A DNA stretch of 21,310 nucleotides from Entrophospora sp. SA101 (taxonomy: Eukaryota; Glomeromycota; Glomeromycetes; Entrophosporales; Entrophosporaceae): positions 40,446-61,755 of the forward strand of contig CAUDNR010001002.1 in the NCBI GenBank assembly GCA_958430865.1, in the 5' to 3' direction. The notes under the pieces were generated by a model, which searched no databases, was not told the origin of the DNA, and saw only the letters and a program-made list of their open reading frames with translations. Within the stretch, counting starts at the first letter, position 1. Every line of letters begins with the position of its first letter. A program made the position numbers and the translations under genes. Below are positions 1 through 8,759 of the stretch, in pieces.

Positions 1-492
1 CAATCACAATCACAATCACAATCATCACAATCAATACAAAACTCATTAAATAAAAAAGATTTAATAATAAATCAATCTCAAGAAAACACGCCAAAAGCTT
101 TTGCACCGCCAAAAAATGATAAAAAACCAATCGAATTCTCTAAAATTACACAAACAAAAAAAGCTGTTATACCGATTGTTGAAAATAATAATAATAAAGA
201 TGATAAAAATCTTGGTGAAATAATTGATGAAAAAGTTACATCAGTAGAAGCTCAAGTTCAAGAAATTAGTGGGGAACTTTTTGTTATCAATTTGACAGAA
301 GAGGAGGAAAGTGAAGAAGGTATTGTGGTTGAATGGCTGTTAGGAACCTGCCTTACTTATAAAAGTGTTAGAAATCTCGTAATTCAAAATGAAAAAAAGG
401 AGGATAATGATGTTTTATTTGTTGAATCACGGGAAATCGACTACATAGATAACGTTACCGCCGGTAACAACTTTGTACAAGTTGGAGCATAA
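1..492 (+). pseudogene. 3' fragment duplicate of the 741-residue low-complexity protein gene
   Basis: This stretch encodes the last roughly 160 residues, from the SQ-repeat tail to the stop, of the gene intact at 5676-8078. No nucleotide difference was found on comparison (position 1 matches 7587, stop codon included). The frame is open from the first base, so the true 5' part lies outside the window or does not exist. The region after the SQ repeat is charged (Glu/Lys-rich) and ends in a short apolar stretch around VVEWLLG. It could be the end of a real second gene copy, a fragment left by a recent segmental duplication, or an assembly duplicate at a contig edge. The window starting exactly inside the repeated CAATCA tract makes the assembly explanation plausible. 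It belongs to no family I recognise. Confidence 0.7.
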
Positions 493-533
493 ATTAATTA
501 GTGTATATTATAGATTATAATTTTTTTTTTAAA
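1..533 (+). repeat. 533-bp direct repeat, copy 1 (copy 2 at 7587-8119)
   Basis: Positions 1-533 and 7587-8119 match base for base with a constant offset of 7586. The match runs through the stop codon and about 40 bp of 3' flank, then breaks in a poly-T/poly-A run (T10 A3, then TTTAG here against more A in the other copy). Exact identity implies a very recent duplication, gene conversion or an assembly artefact. Confidence 0.85.
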
Positions 534-856
534 TTTAGAAAAGCATTATGGGTGTAATTAATTATTTGTTTATTACTAAAAATGCTAAAAACATTTTTTA
601 CTATTATTATCATATGTCCTGTTTTTTTTGGATCATTGATTTGTTTACTTTTATGCATTTACAATTGAATTGACGACTGAATTGATTATTTGTTTTTTAT
701 TATTGTTGTGCGCGAAAATGAAATTTATGTGAATTCATACAACATTTACTAAAAATACTTTGATCACATTCATTTTGCAAAGCTGGATTGCAAGCTTCGT
801 AAATCTTAACTTTAACACTTACTTTGATCAAACCCGCCTATATGATTATTGAATAA
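534..856. other. Intergenic, no gene seen
   Basis: AT-rich sequence after the duplicated 3' end. No frame of meaningful length and no RNA gene was recognised. A short motif of the form CAAGCTTCRTARATCTT occurs twice (near 791-807 and 876-892), suggesting a small local duplication or an element relic. Confidence 0.5.
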
Positions 857-1141
857 TTTATTAATATTCATCTTACAAGCTTCATAGATCTTGACAAACA
901 CTTACAAAAAAACCAACTATTAAGAGAGAAATCTGAAAAAGAAATCCAAATCAAAAAATTACAAGATGGAGCCAATCTACAAAGAACCTTGGGGGAAGAA
1001 ACTAAAAGATTGGCCCGAGAATAAGAAAAGGATATTAAGAGAAGCAAAAGAACAAAAATTAATTTTTGTCCTCGCGCAGCAAAAAGCTTTCATTGTGTCC
1101 TCAGTTGTAAGCTTGTTGATTTTGACAAATGTAAAGAATAA
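857..1141 (+). pseudogene. Degraded coiled-coil-like frame with internal stop
   Basis: Read from 857, the frame gives about 55 residues of strongly helical, charged sequence (segments such as LLREKSEKEIQIKKLQ and LGEETKRLARE). It meets an in-frame TAA at 1022-1024, then continues with basic residues (EKDIKRSKRTK) to a second stop at 1139-1141. There is no ATG at the start and no matching exon was found upstream. The composition looks protein-derived, not random, but no family is recognised. The overlapping frame starting with ATG at 966 could be read instead, but it is less regular. This is probably a remnant of a gene or mobile element. Confidence 0.3.
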
Positions 1142-1317
1142 ACAATTTAATTATACACAGTTACAATTTGTTTGTTTCTGATTGATTTATTTAATGAATT
1201 TTTTATTCAAATGTTATGATGTATATATTTATTCGCTTTGTGGTTTTTTCTACAATTCTTTTAAGCGATGAGTACATGTTACATGTTCTTCTTCATCTTT
1301 TACATAGCCTTTTCACA

Positions 1318-1683
1318 TGATAATGTCAGTTTAGCGGATTTATTGACCAAGATCTGGAATTTATACAATGCTATGTGCGCTATTTATCCAAATTTCAGAT
1401 TTTCAAAATGACATCTCTGTAATGATTTTACAAGGAACACAAGTGGAAGAAATGAGTGTAGATATTTAAAGAATACCGTAATAATATAGCCAAAAATTTT
1501 TGATAATGTCAGTTTAGCGGATTTATTGACCAAGATCTGGAATTTATACAATGCTATGTGCGCTATTTATCCAAATTTCAGATTTTCAAAATGACATCTC
1601 TGTAATGATTTTACAAGGAACACAAGTGGAAGAAATGAGTGTAGATATTTAAAGAATACCGTAATAATATAGCCAAAAATTTT
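1318..1683. repeat. Perfect tandem duplication, 2 x 183 bp
   Basis: Units 1318-1500 and 1501-1683 are identical on reading. Each unit contains a 30-codon open stretch (NVSLADLLTKIWNLYNAMCA and on, to a TGA) that may be a gene relic. There are no terminal inverted repeats, so this looks like a simple tandem duplication. Confidence 0.9.
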
Positions 1684-2090
1684 TTGACATGAACTCAGGT
1701 ATAAAATATTGTGGTTTCTTTACTTGCTATTGCTTAATTCCTTTACAACAAGATGAATGTGTTATGTAAAGAACAATTCTTAATCAAGCGAAATTGCAGT
1801 GTGAGTACCTTGGTAAAATGTTAATAATTGGCTACCTGGAACAATATACATCGTTGTTCTCATTTGAATTGGTCTTGATATTATTAAATTTGAAAAATTG
1901 TTTAGCAACAAAAACACAATTATCAGACAAAGATGACTCTAAAGAATTCATAAAATAAAAATATTTATTCGGCTAAATAAATATATGAGTCCAACATATA
2001 TTACTAATACCAATGCTAATAGTCGACCAAGAGTTTCTTTGGCTAATTACAATATCAATATCTATTGCATGGTGGCAATAATAATAAAAT
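1684..2090. other. Intergenic and probable 3' flank of the minus-strand gene
   Basis: AT-rich, with no supported gene. The part nearest 2090 lies directly downstream of the stop codon of the minus-strand gene at 2091-3125 and probably contains its 3' untranslated region and polyadenylation site. Confidence 0.4.
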
Positions 2091-3125
2091 TCATAATTCA
2101 AGAGAAAATTCTGTATGTTTGATATTTGTGTGTGAATAAACCGCCTTAATATTTTCAAAGTTTTTCCCCCATTCACTTGAAGACATATTAAATTCTACAT
2201 TGATTGGTATTTTCTTGAGAAGTGATTGTTGTCGGTTTTTATATCGGATTCGTTCAAGAGCCTTATTATTAACCGGCCTGCGCATAAATAAATGCAAAAA
2301 AAAAAATTTAAACCAATGAATAAATTTATATATAATTTCCTTTCTCCCCATCCACTCACCCACCTCATACTAAAAAACTTACGGATAAGTCCCAATAGCT
2401 AAAAGAAAAATATCCGAATATTCTCTCAAATATTTGTCACTTAAACAACCATTAATAATATTTAAAAAATTCCAGTAACTGTCTCGAACTCGTTGTTCCT
2501 TTTCCTCACAATATTTAATAATTAATCCATTTCTCAACTTTGACAATTCAGAGCTTAAAATATAAGAAATTTCAAAAAAAATATAATATTCAATTCTAAT
2601 TGTTGTTGGTTTTGTTGATTCTTTATTATTATTATTATCATTAACATCATCGTAATTATCTTTTTCGTCACCATCATCATTCCTCTTCTCAACATACATC
2701 TCTTTTTCCATAACGTGAAAAAGTTGTACCACACAAGTTTCTAGATTGCCGAAACCTTCTTTCAAATCTTCCTTCTTCAGTTTTAAAGTATCATCATCGA
2801 TTTTTTCTTGATTGGCCGGGAAAATTATAGAGCGATATAATTTTTGGATTAAAGAAAAAATATCCATTAAAATTCTTATTGTTACTTCCTTGGTATTACT
2901 GCTACTGCTACTGCTACTGCTACTGCTGCTACTGCTGTTGATTATGTCAGGACCAATATTGGTGTTTAAGGTGTTGTCATCAACATTATTTTCACTATTA
3001 TTATGAGTATTTCCGTTGTTAATAATATAAAAATTATTTGTGAAAAAAATGTGGTAGAATAACACTCGTTTGTCGAGCGATTCAATTGAATTAGATTTTA
3101 ACAATTCAGCTTTTCTATCAACCAT
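2091..3125 (-). CDS. Two-exon gene, hypothetical protein of about 309 residues
   Basis: Proposed exons are 3125-2383 and 2277-2091. The donor is GTAAGT at 2382-2377 and the acceptor is GCGCAG, ending at 2278 after a pyrimidine-rich stretch. The junction restores frame as P-PVNNKALERIRY and yields 309 residues. The start ATG at 3125 follows an in-frame TAG. The protein has a hydrophobic N-terminal stretch (VLFYHIFFTNNFYII), an Asn-rich linker, a run of 13 Ser at about residues 64-76, a likely all-helical region (ILMDIFSLIQKLYRSIIFP, NLETCVVQLFHVMEKEMY), an acidic Asn/Asp linker near 170-190, and a second helical region (YYIFFEISYILSSELSKLRN). The two helical blocks could form one domain split by a low-complexity insert. 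No family is recognised, so the function is unknown. Confidence is good that it is a gene. Confidence 0.7.
2887..2940. repeat. Trinucleotide repeat encoding poly-Ser
   Basis: Interrupted TACTGC/TGC repeats that encode the 13-Ser run of the minus-strand gene. Slippage here would alter the serine count without breaking frame. Confidence 0.75.
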
Positions 3126-4499
3126 ATTTTTAAACGCAAACTAATTAATTGTACTGATTGAATCTTTAAAAATTGTTATAAGGGAAGACAAAAACAAAAC
3201 GAGCCTTTTTTGATTGTTTATTTTCATGGTCATTTTAATTTTTTTGATAACAATACATGTTCCCTAGATGACTGCGAGCAATTTTTTATGTATTGTATTG
3301 TCAAATAAGAGAATTATGATGTCTTTTAAAAATCGTTAACATGTATTAATATTATTTTTATCGTAATATGTAATGTTCTTTATTGAAATTTGATGAGAGC
3401 AGTACAAGCACCTTCTCTAAAAAATTTAAAAATGCTATTACTGAAATATATACTAATGCGTAGAAATTTAACTATTGTTATTTGAATTTTTATATTTCTA
3501 TGATTTTCGTTAGCATTAAAGTAATGATGATGATATTAACTTCACAAAGTAAAAGTTACTTTTGGAATGAGACATTATAATCGCACAATACAGTGCATTT
3601 TGAACCCGTCAAGGGAAAATGAAGTATCCAGTTTTGTTACACAAAAGACCGATTCATTATGTTGAATGAAAGAGTAAAATAAAAGATTTCTTGACAAGGA
3701 CAGGAACGGCTCGGTTTACAAACCGCCTGTTTGGCGATTTGAACCGAGGTTGTTTTATATTCTAATAATAATAGTTTATTTAATTTTTTATTTAATACAA
3801 AAAATACCAAAACGTGTATGTAGCTTATGTTTTGATAAATATTTGAAATCCAACGCTCCGGGATTTTCCATAGCTTAAGTAATAATAATAAAATTAACAT
3901 AATCACGCAGTTTGAAAGTTTCACGTATGAAAGTATAGGTTTTGCTGAGTTGATTATTTTTTTTTTCGTTCAAAACAATTTAATGATTTTATATCTGGGC
4001 AAAATATGTGTTTTCACCAATCACTCAAAAATATACAATTCAATTAAATTTGTATATAACATTTTCAGATTTTAAAACTTTTACTGTATATATTAAAAAA
4101 AGTATTTTGGTTCACAGGAGTGTGCATTTTATAGTTGCTTAATAATAATAAAAATAATCGATTTAAAAAAATTATTGAAGTTTGACAAATATTATAAGTA
4201 TTTTTAAACTGCGATTTGGCAGTCCCTTGAAAATGACGAATTTTTGTCGATTTCATTTTTTCAAATCGTAAATTCGTTTTGTTAATGGAGATGCTGCCAC
4301 GCGCATGATTCACATGAATTTTTTGAATTTATGAAAGGAAAAATATATTTAAATGTTTCTAAAAATATTTGGTTGCATTTGGAAGGTTAGACAGAATAGA
4401 TTGAATGGTATTATATTTGCGATTCTGGTTTGGTCACGTGATTTGTTAGGATAGAAAACACCAAAAATGCGTCAAAGGAATTTGATTATCATATGAATT
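3126..4499. other. Intergenic, no supported gene
   Basis: About 1.4 kb of AT-rich sequence upstream of the minus-strand gene at 2091-3125. A few open frames exist (for example 3924-3637 on the minus strand), but their composition is Leu/Lys/Asn noise with no recognisable motif. A short inverted repeat, CGGTTTacaaACCG, lies near 3714-3726. The promoter of the minus-strand gene should lie just above 3125, but no specific element is recognised. Confidence 0.4.
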
Positions 4500-4632
4500 A
4501 AAGCTTCTAACTCCTTATTAAAAAAAAAAAAAGTAAAAAGTAAACCGATGGAATTAAAACTAAAGACCTAAGCTTCATTTCCATCGATTTACTTTTTCTT
4601 TTTTATTAGAAAATTTTTGAGTTATAAGGCTT
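4500..4632. repeat. Imperfect palindrome, arms of about 54 bp
   Basis: The left arm 4500-4553 (AAGCTTCTAACTC, poly-A, AAGTAAA, CGATGGAA) is largely complementary to the right arm 4579-4632 (TTCCATCG, TTTACTTTTTC, poly-T, GAGTTATAAGGCTT), with a loop of about 25 bp. It could be a small foldback element (MITE). It ends 30 bp before the pogo-like element at 4663. No clear target duplication was seen. Confidence 0.6.
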
Positions 4633-4662
4633 CAAAGTTAGGACATTTTACATATGCCTATA

Positions 4663-5315
4663 CAGTCCACACTGTCTATAACGGATCATTGGGACCAGGG
4701 AAAATTTTTGACCGTTATAGAGAGAATCCTGTATAGAAAATTGTACTATATTTGAGTCTTGTGGAATAAAAAAATTTTTATTATTACATAAAAAATATTA
4801 TTCAATATTATTAATATTAAAAAAACAGTAATTTAGATTGTTTTGTCTGATTTTTTTAATTTTATTTGACATTTTTTAACAGTTTAAAGCATATTGACTT
4901 GAAATAGGAGGTGTCTCTTTGATGTCTTCTTCATCCTGATTGTCTTCATTAAAATTCGACATAGAAATTATTTCTTCATTCAGCAAATCATCATCATCAA
5001 CGGAAAGATATTCTAATTCTAGATAAATTACTTTTAGTTCATTACATCATACCTTATATCATAATTGTTTATTTTTTTATTTTGTGATTACGACGGAGTA
5101 ATAGTAATTTTTATGAATAATATTAATAATAATTTAGATTTAGAGGGATCTGCATCATATTTCAGATCACGTGAATCTGTTATAGGAGTGTTGATTTATA
5201 TGCAAGTCATATGAAGTGATTTTCAGATACAATCCGTTATACGTAATAAATAATATCCGTTATTATTATAAAATCGGGACCAAACTTTTAATCCGTTATA
5301 GACAGTATTAGTATG
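4663..5315 (-). mobile_element. pogo/Tigger-like DNA transposon derivative, TA target site
   Basis: The element is flanked by TA at 4661-4662 and 5316-5317. Its ends share a perfect inverted ACTGTCTATAACGGAT core (left near 4670, right near 5290-5307). Just inside are GGGACC / GGTCCC and further copies of CCGTTATA. The CAGTCcac...CTATAACGG end resembles pogo/Tigger-type termini of the Tc1/mariner superfamily, which insert at TA. Its 653-bp length is far too short for a full transposase, so it is an internally deleted derivative. A coding relic lies on the minus strand at 5046-4876. Confidence 0.7.
4876..5046 (-). pseudogene. Acidic C-terminal relic of a pogo-like transposase
   Basis: Inside the element at 4663-5315, the minus strand is open from 5046 to a TAA at 4878-4876. 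It encodes about 56 residues rich in Asp/Glu (LSVDDDDLLNEEIISMSNFN, then EDNQDEEDIKETPP). An acidic tail is typical of pogo/Tigger-type transposases after the DDE catalytic core. The core and the DNA-binding region are absent. The assignment rests on the acidic composition and the location inside the TIRs, not on a recognised domain. Confidence 0.45.
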
Positions 5316-5317
5316 TA

Positions 5318-5675
5318 AATTGAATGATCTTCCTTGTGATTTCCTAAAAGGCCGATGATTGGCTTAAAAATTTTTCGTGATACAAAAAATCTTTCCAATA
5401 AAAGAAATTTGATTACTTAAATTAGAAAGATCTTTAAATTTTTAAGTTTCGGGACCGTGATATTTATAGATGACATGAACCACACTTTTTTCTTTTTATT
5501 GAGAAAAACCACTTTCACGTTTTCCAACATGAACAAATTTGGCATAAAGGCGCAGTATTTTGATATTTTAATAATCATTGTACAACAACAACAAGGAACA
5601 GGGAAACAAAGGTTAGCTTCATTTGTTCTTTTCCTTTGTGATGTCGCACCAATTTAATTAATTTTTTTCTTCAAT
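5318..5675. promoter_or_regulatory. Upstream region of the 741-residue protein gene
   Basis: AT-rich sequence between the pogo-like element and the proposed start ATG at 5676. Short open frames here have no support. It probably holds the promoter and 5' untranslated region. A TTTTTTTCTTCAAT pyrimidine-rich tract directly precedes the ATG. The transposon ends only about 360 bp upstream, so it may supply part of the promoter. Confidence 0.35.
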
Positions 5676-8078
5676 ATGGTAAGTTGAAAATGCATGTATG
5701 ATATATATGATATAAAATGAACTTTAAAAAAAAACTATTTCTATATTTATTATTCTTTATTTAGGAGGAAAACGTCAAAAAAATGAAAAGTTTCGAAACA
5801 TTAATTTACACTGATCAAACTTTAAAAGTTAGCTTAACACCTGACAGATTAGTAACAATCGAGGTAATTTTTTATTTCAGTTATTATTATTTCATAAATA
5901 AAAATCTATTTTTACTAAAAAGGGCTATTCTTTTTTTTTTTCAATCATTATTAGACACATAAACCACTACCAAAACTTGCTCCACGTGAACCTGTAGCTA
6001 GAGATTCACTTATATCAAAATCACTTCCTAAACCCCCCGGAATCGAAGAGGAAGTAGAGGATGAAGAAGACATTGAGATTTTAGGAAGGCGTCCGCAAAA
6101 AGAAAATTTATATGAATTTCTGAAAAATTCTAGTCCGGAAGATTATAAACATAAAAACAAAGTTTCACAAAAAGGCGACATTTCATCAAGGAGACGTGGT
6201 AAACCTTTTGATAAATTAGATACAGTTTCTGAAATATCTAAAAGTCCCGGCTCGCCCCGTCATACTCCTTTAATTCCTTCAGCTAAGTCAACATCATCAC
6301 TTTGTTCACCTTTTTCACTGGCATCACCTCGTCAACAACCTGCTGCTAATTCATCATTACACCACAGTAAATCCTTAGATTTTCCCAACAATATCAAAAA
6401 TGTTGGTTCTCCAGTAAAACAAAAAAAACCTGGACAACTTAATTTATACAATGATATTAATGATGAGGATTCCGATGATGAGTTCGGTGTTGATGGAAAA
6501 AGAAGAAGACGTCCAACTCAGGATTTAATAGACTTTTTGAAAACAACACCACCAAGTGAAAAAACTACTTTTCCCGACTCTGTTAAAGATTCAAATTATA
6601 ATACTAATGGCAAAAAAATGGAAACTAAAATTAGAAAAATATTCTCAATACTGAAAATGAGATCATCATCTGACGATTCTAATTATTCATCAAGTGGAAA
6701 CAGTTTAAATTCTGCAAATTCTACTTTCTCCACTTCATCGACATCTACTGCCACTTTGGTTACTAAACAAAGGGCTAGATTTATTAAAATTGAAATTCCA
6801 CCTCTTCCGCCTCTTCCTCCTAAAGATAATAACGAACAAACTGGCTTTCTTGGTGTTCAAGGGAAAAATACACATCAATTACCTAAAGCAAAATCAACAA
6901 GTAATTTGCCACACGTTCCAAGTAAAACAAATCCAGATGATTCTTCTAATTCTCTAACTAAAGTCACAGCTACACTTGATGGCAAACACAACGAGTTACA
7001 AGTTAGCAATCCTTCTGCCAAAACGGTTGTTTCAAACAACAATGACAACAATAATAATATTAATGTCAACACTTCTTCATCAAAAGAAATATCTCGTGGA
7101 ACCAGTTCATCTTCACCACCATCATTATCACCTAAAAAACTTCCTACTCCACCTAAAACTATTAATATCATTAATAATTCTAACAATCAAAATACAACAA
7201 CAACAACTACAACAACAAATTCAATTCCTGCCATTACCTCCATTAAAACAGATAAGCCACAAGCACTTACACCAAAAGAAAAGACTTTACCACCAAATAT
7301 ACAAATGAATTCTCAAGAGAAACTAAAGCAACAACAGCAACAAAAATTACCAAAATTATCATCACCGTTACCACCATTGCCACCATTGCCACAGCAGCAG
7401 CAACAGCAACAACAGCAACAAAAATTACCAAAGTCATCATCACCGTTACCACCACCATTGCCACAGCAGCATCATCATCATCAACAACAACAACAACAAC
7501 AGCAACAACAAAAACCAAAACAACAAAAACCACCATATCAATCACATCAATCACAATCATCACAATCATCACAATCACAATCATCACAATCACAATCACA
7601 ATCACAATCATCACAATCAATACAAAACTCATTAAATAAAAAAGATTTAATAATAAATCAATCTCAAGAAAACACGCCAAAAGCTTTTGCACCGCCAAAA
7701 AATGATAAAAAACCAATCGAATTCTCTAAAATTACACAAACAAAAAAAGCTGTTATACCGATTGTTGAAAATAATAATAATAAAGATGATAAAAATCTTG
7801 GTGAAATAATTGATGAAAAAGTTACATCAGTAGAAGCTCAAGTTCAAGAAATTAGTGGGGAACTTTTTGTTATCAATTTGACAGAAGAGGAGGAAAGTGA
7901 AGAAGGTATTGTGGTTGAATGGCTGTTAGGAACCTGCCTTACTTATAAAAGTGTTAGAAATCTCGTAATTCAAAATGAAAAAAAGGAGGATAATGATGTT
8001 TTATTTGTTGAATCACGGGAAATCGACTACATAGATAACGTTACCGCCGGTAACAACTTTGTACAAGTTGGAGCATAA
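5676..8078 (+). CDS. Spliced gene, 741-residue low-complexity fungal protein with proline-rich and SQ-rich tracts
   Basis: Proposed exons are 5676-5678 (the ATG alone, followed by GTAAGT), 5765-5863 and 5955-8078. Introns are 5679-5764 and 5864-5954, both GT-AG and phase 0, giving 741 residues. The N-terminus (SFETLIYTDQTLKVSLTPDR) is ordered-looking. Next comes an acidic patch (EEEVEDEEDIEI), then two copies of a short motif, LYEFLKNSSPEDY (about 86-98) and LIDFLKTTPPSE (about 225-236), the second after a basic RRRR patch. The remainder is mostly disordered: a Ser-rich region, PPLPPLPPK near 316 (SH3-ligand type), paired KLPK-SSPLPP blocks near 495-530, poly-Gln and poly-His, an SQ repeat near 566-590, and a charged C-terminal 85 residues. 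This suggests a scaffold or cytoskeletal/signalling adaptor, but no family is recognised. ATG at 5786 is an alternative start. The 3' part is duplicated at 1-533. Confidence 0.75.
7329..7620 (+). repeat. CAA/CAG and CAATCA microsatellites in the coding region
   Basis: Three tracts encode poly-Gln, poly-Gln with His, and the Ser-Gln repeat of the gene at 5676-8078. The CAATCA tract (about 7545-7620) holds the breakpoint of the 533-bp duplication. Confidence 0.85.
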
Positions 8079-8119
8079 ATTAATTAGTGTATATTATAGA
8101 TTATAATTTTTTTTTTAAA
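7587..8119 (+). repeat. 533-bp direct repeat, copy 2
   Basis: This partner of 1-533 covers the 3' end of the coding region, from within the SQ-encoding CAATCA tract to just past the stop. After the shared segment this copy continues into a TTCA-rich microsatellite, unlike copy 1. Confidence 0.85.
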
Positions 8120-8759
8120 AAAAAAGATTTATTCATTCATTCATTTCATCCATCCATTCATTCATTTCATCCATACATTCATTTTATTCATTCATTTTAT
8201 TTATTTACTTAATAGTTTAATATTTAATTTATTTAATTTATATACTGTATCAACAAAAGAAATGTTTTACAATTGAAAAATAACATTAATAATAATATCA
8301 GTTACATTACTGGTAATTATTTATATCTTCACAATGGTTTAATTTCCATAATATTAAGTTTTCTATACCATTAAATGATTTTCAACTGATGTTTTGTTTA
8401 TTCAGTTTCATAATTTTTTGCTCTATAAATGGTCATAACTCTTCCATATAAAATCATCTTTATCTCCTAAATTCCGCAAATGCCATTCTTAAAATAAATT
8501 AGATAGACATGTGCAGCAAAAGTATTATGAGCAGTTAATCCAATTGTCGCTAATATATATACATATGATATTTTTCTCTACCCAATTCATTAAATTTGAC
8601 TTATCTTTGTTGGATCAATGATTAACAATAAACATTCACAAAATAATATGCTAAAGATAATAAATATTGTTTGTAAATAAATTTGTATATTGAAAAATAA
8701 TAATATTTGAAATTTTATAATCATTAAGTATGTCTACTTTTTTAAAGATTACTATTATT
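8120..8759. other. Convergent intergenic region with TTCA microsatellite
   Basis: This lies between the plus-strand gene ending at 8078 and MDJ1 ending at 8760 on the minus strand, so it holds both 3' untranslated regions. Positions 8131-8200 are an imperfect TTCA/TCCA tetranucleotide repeat. Otherwise it is AT-rich with no gene seen. Confidence 0.55.

Noticed and set aside
2812..3006. Plus-strand frame with a poly-Leu run
   Set aside because: Shadow of the poly-Ser tract of the minus-strand gene.
3680..3760. A GGTTCAAATC-like stretch on the minus strand, suggestive of a tRNA T-arm
   Set aside because: No acceptor stem, D-arm or anticodon arm could be fitted around it, and the neighbouring hairpin CGGTTT...AAACCG is in the wrong place.
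5457..5657. 66-codon plus-strand frame before the 741-residue protein gene
   Set aside because: No plausible domain or splice link. More likely 5' untranslated or promoter sequence.
7545..7620. CAATCA repeat array as a CRISPR-like or telomere-like array
   Set aside because: It is an in-frame Ser-Gln coding microsatellite with no spacers, and it is not at a chromosome end.
7267..7716. 149-codon minus-strand open frame opposite the 741-residue protein gene
   Set aside because: It is the Val/Met-rich shadow of CAA/TCA repeats on the coding strand.
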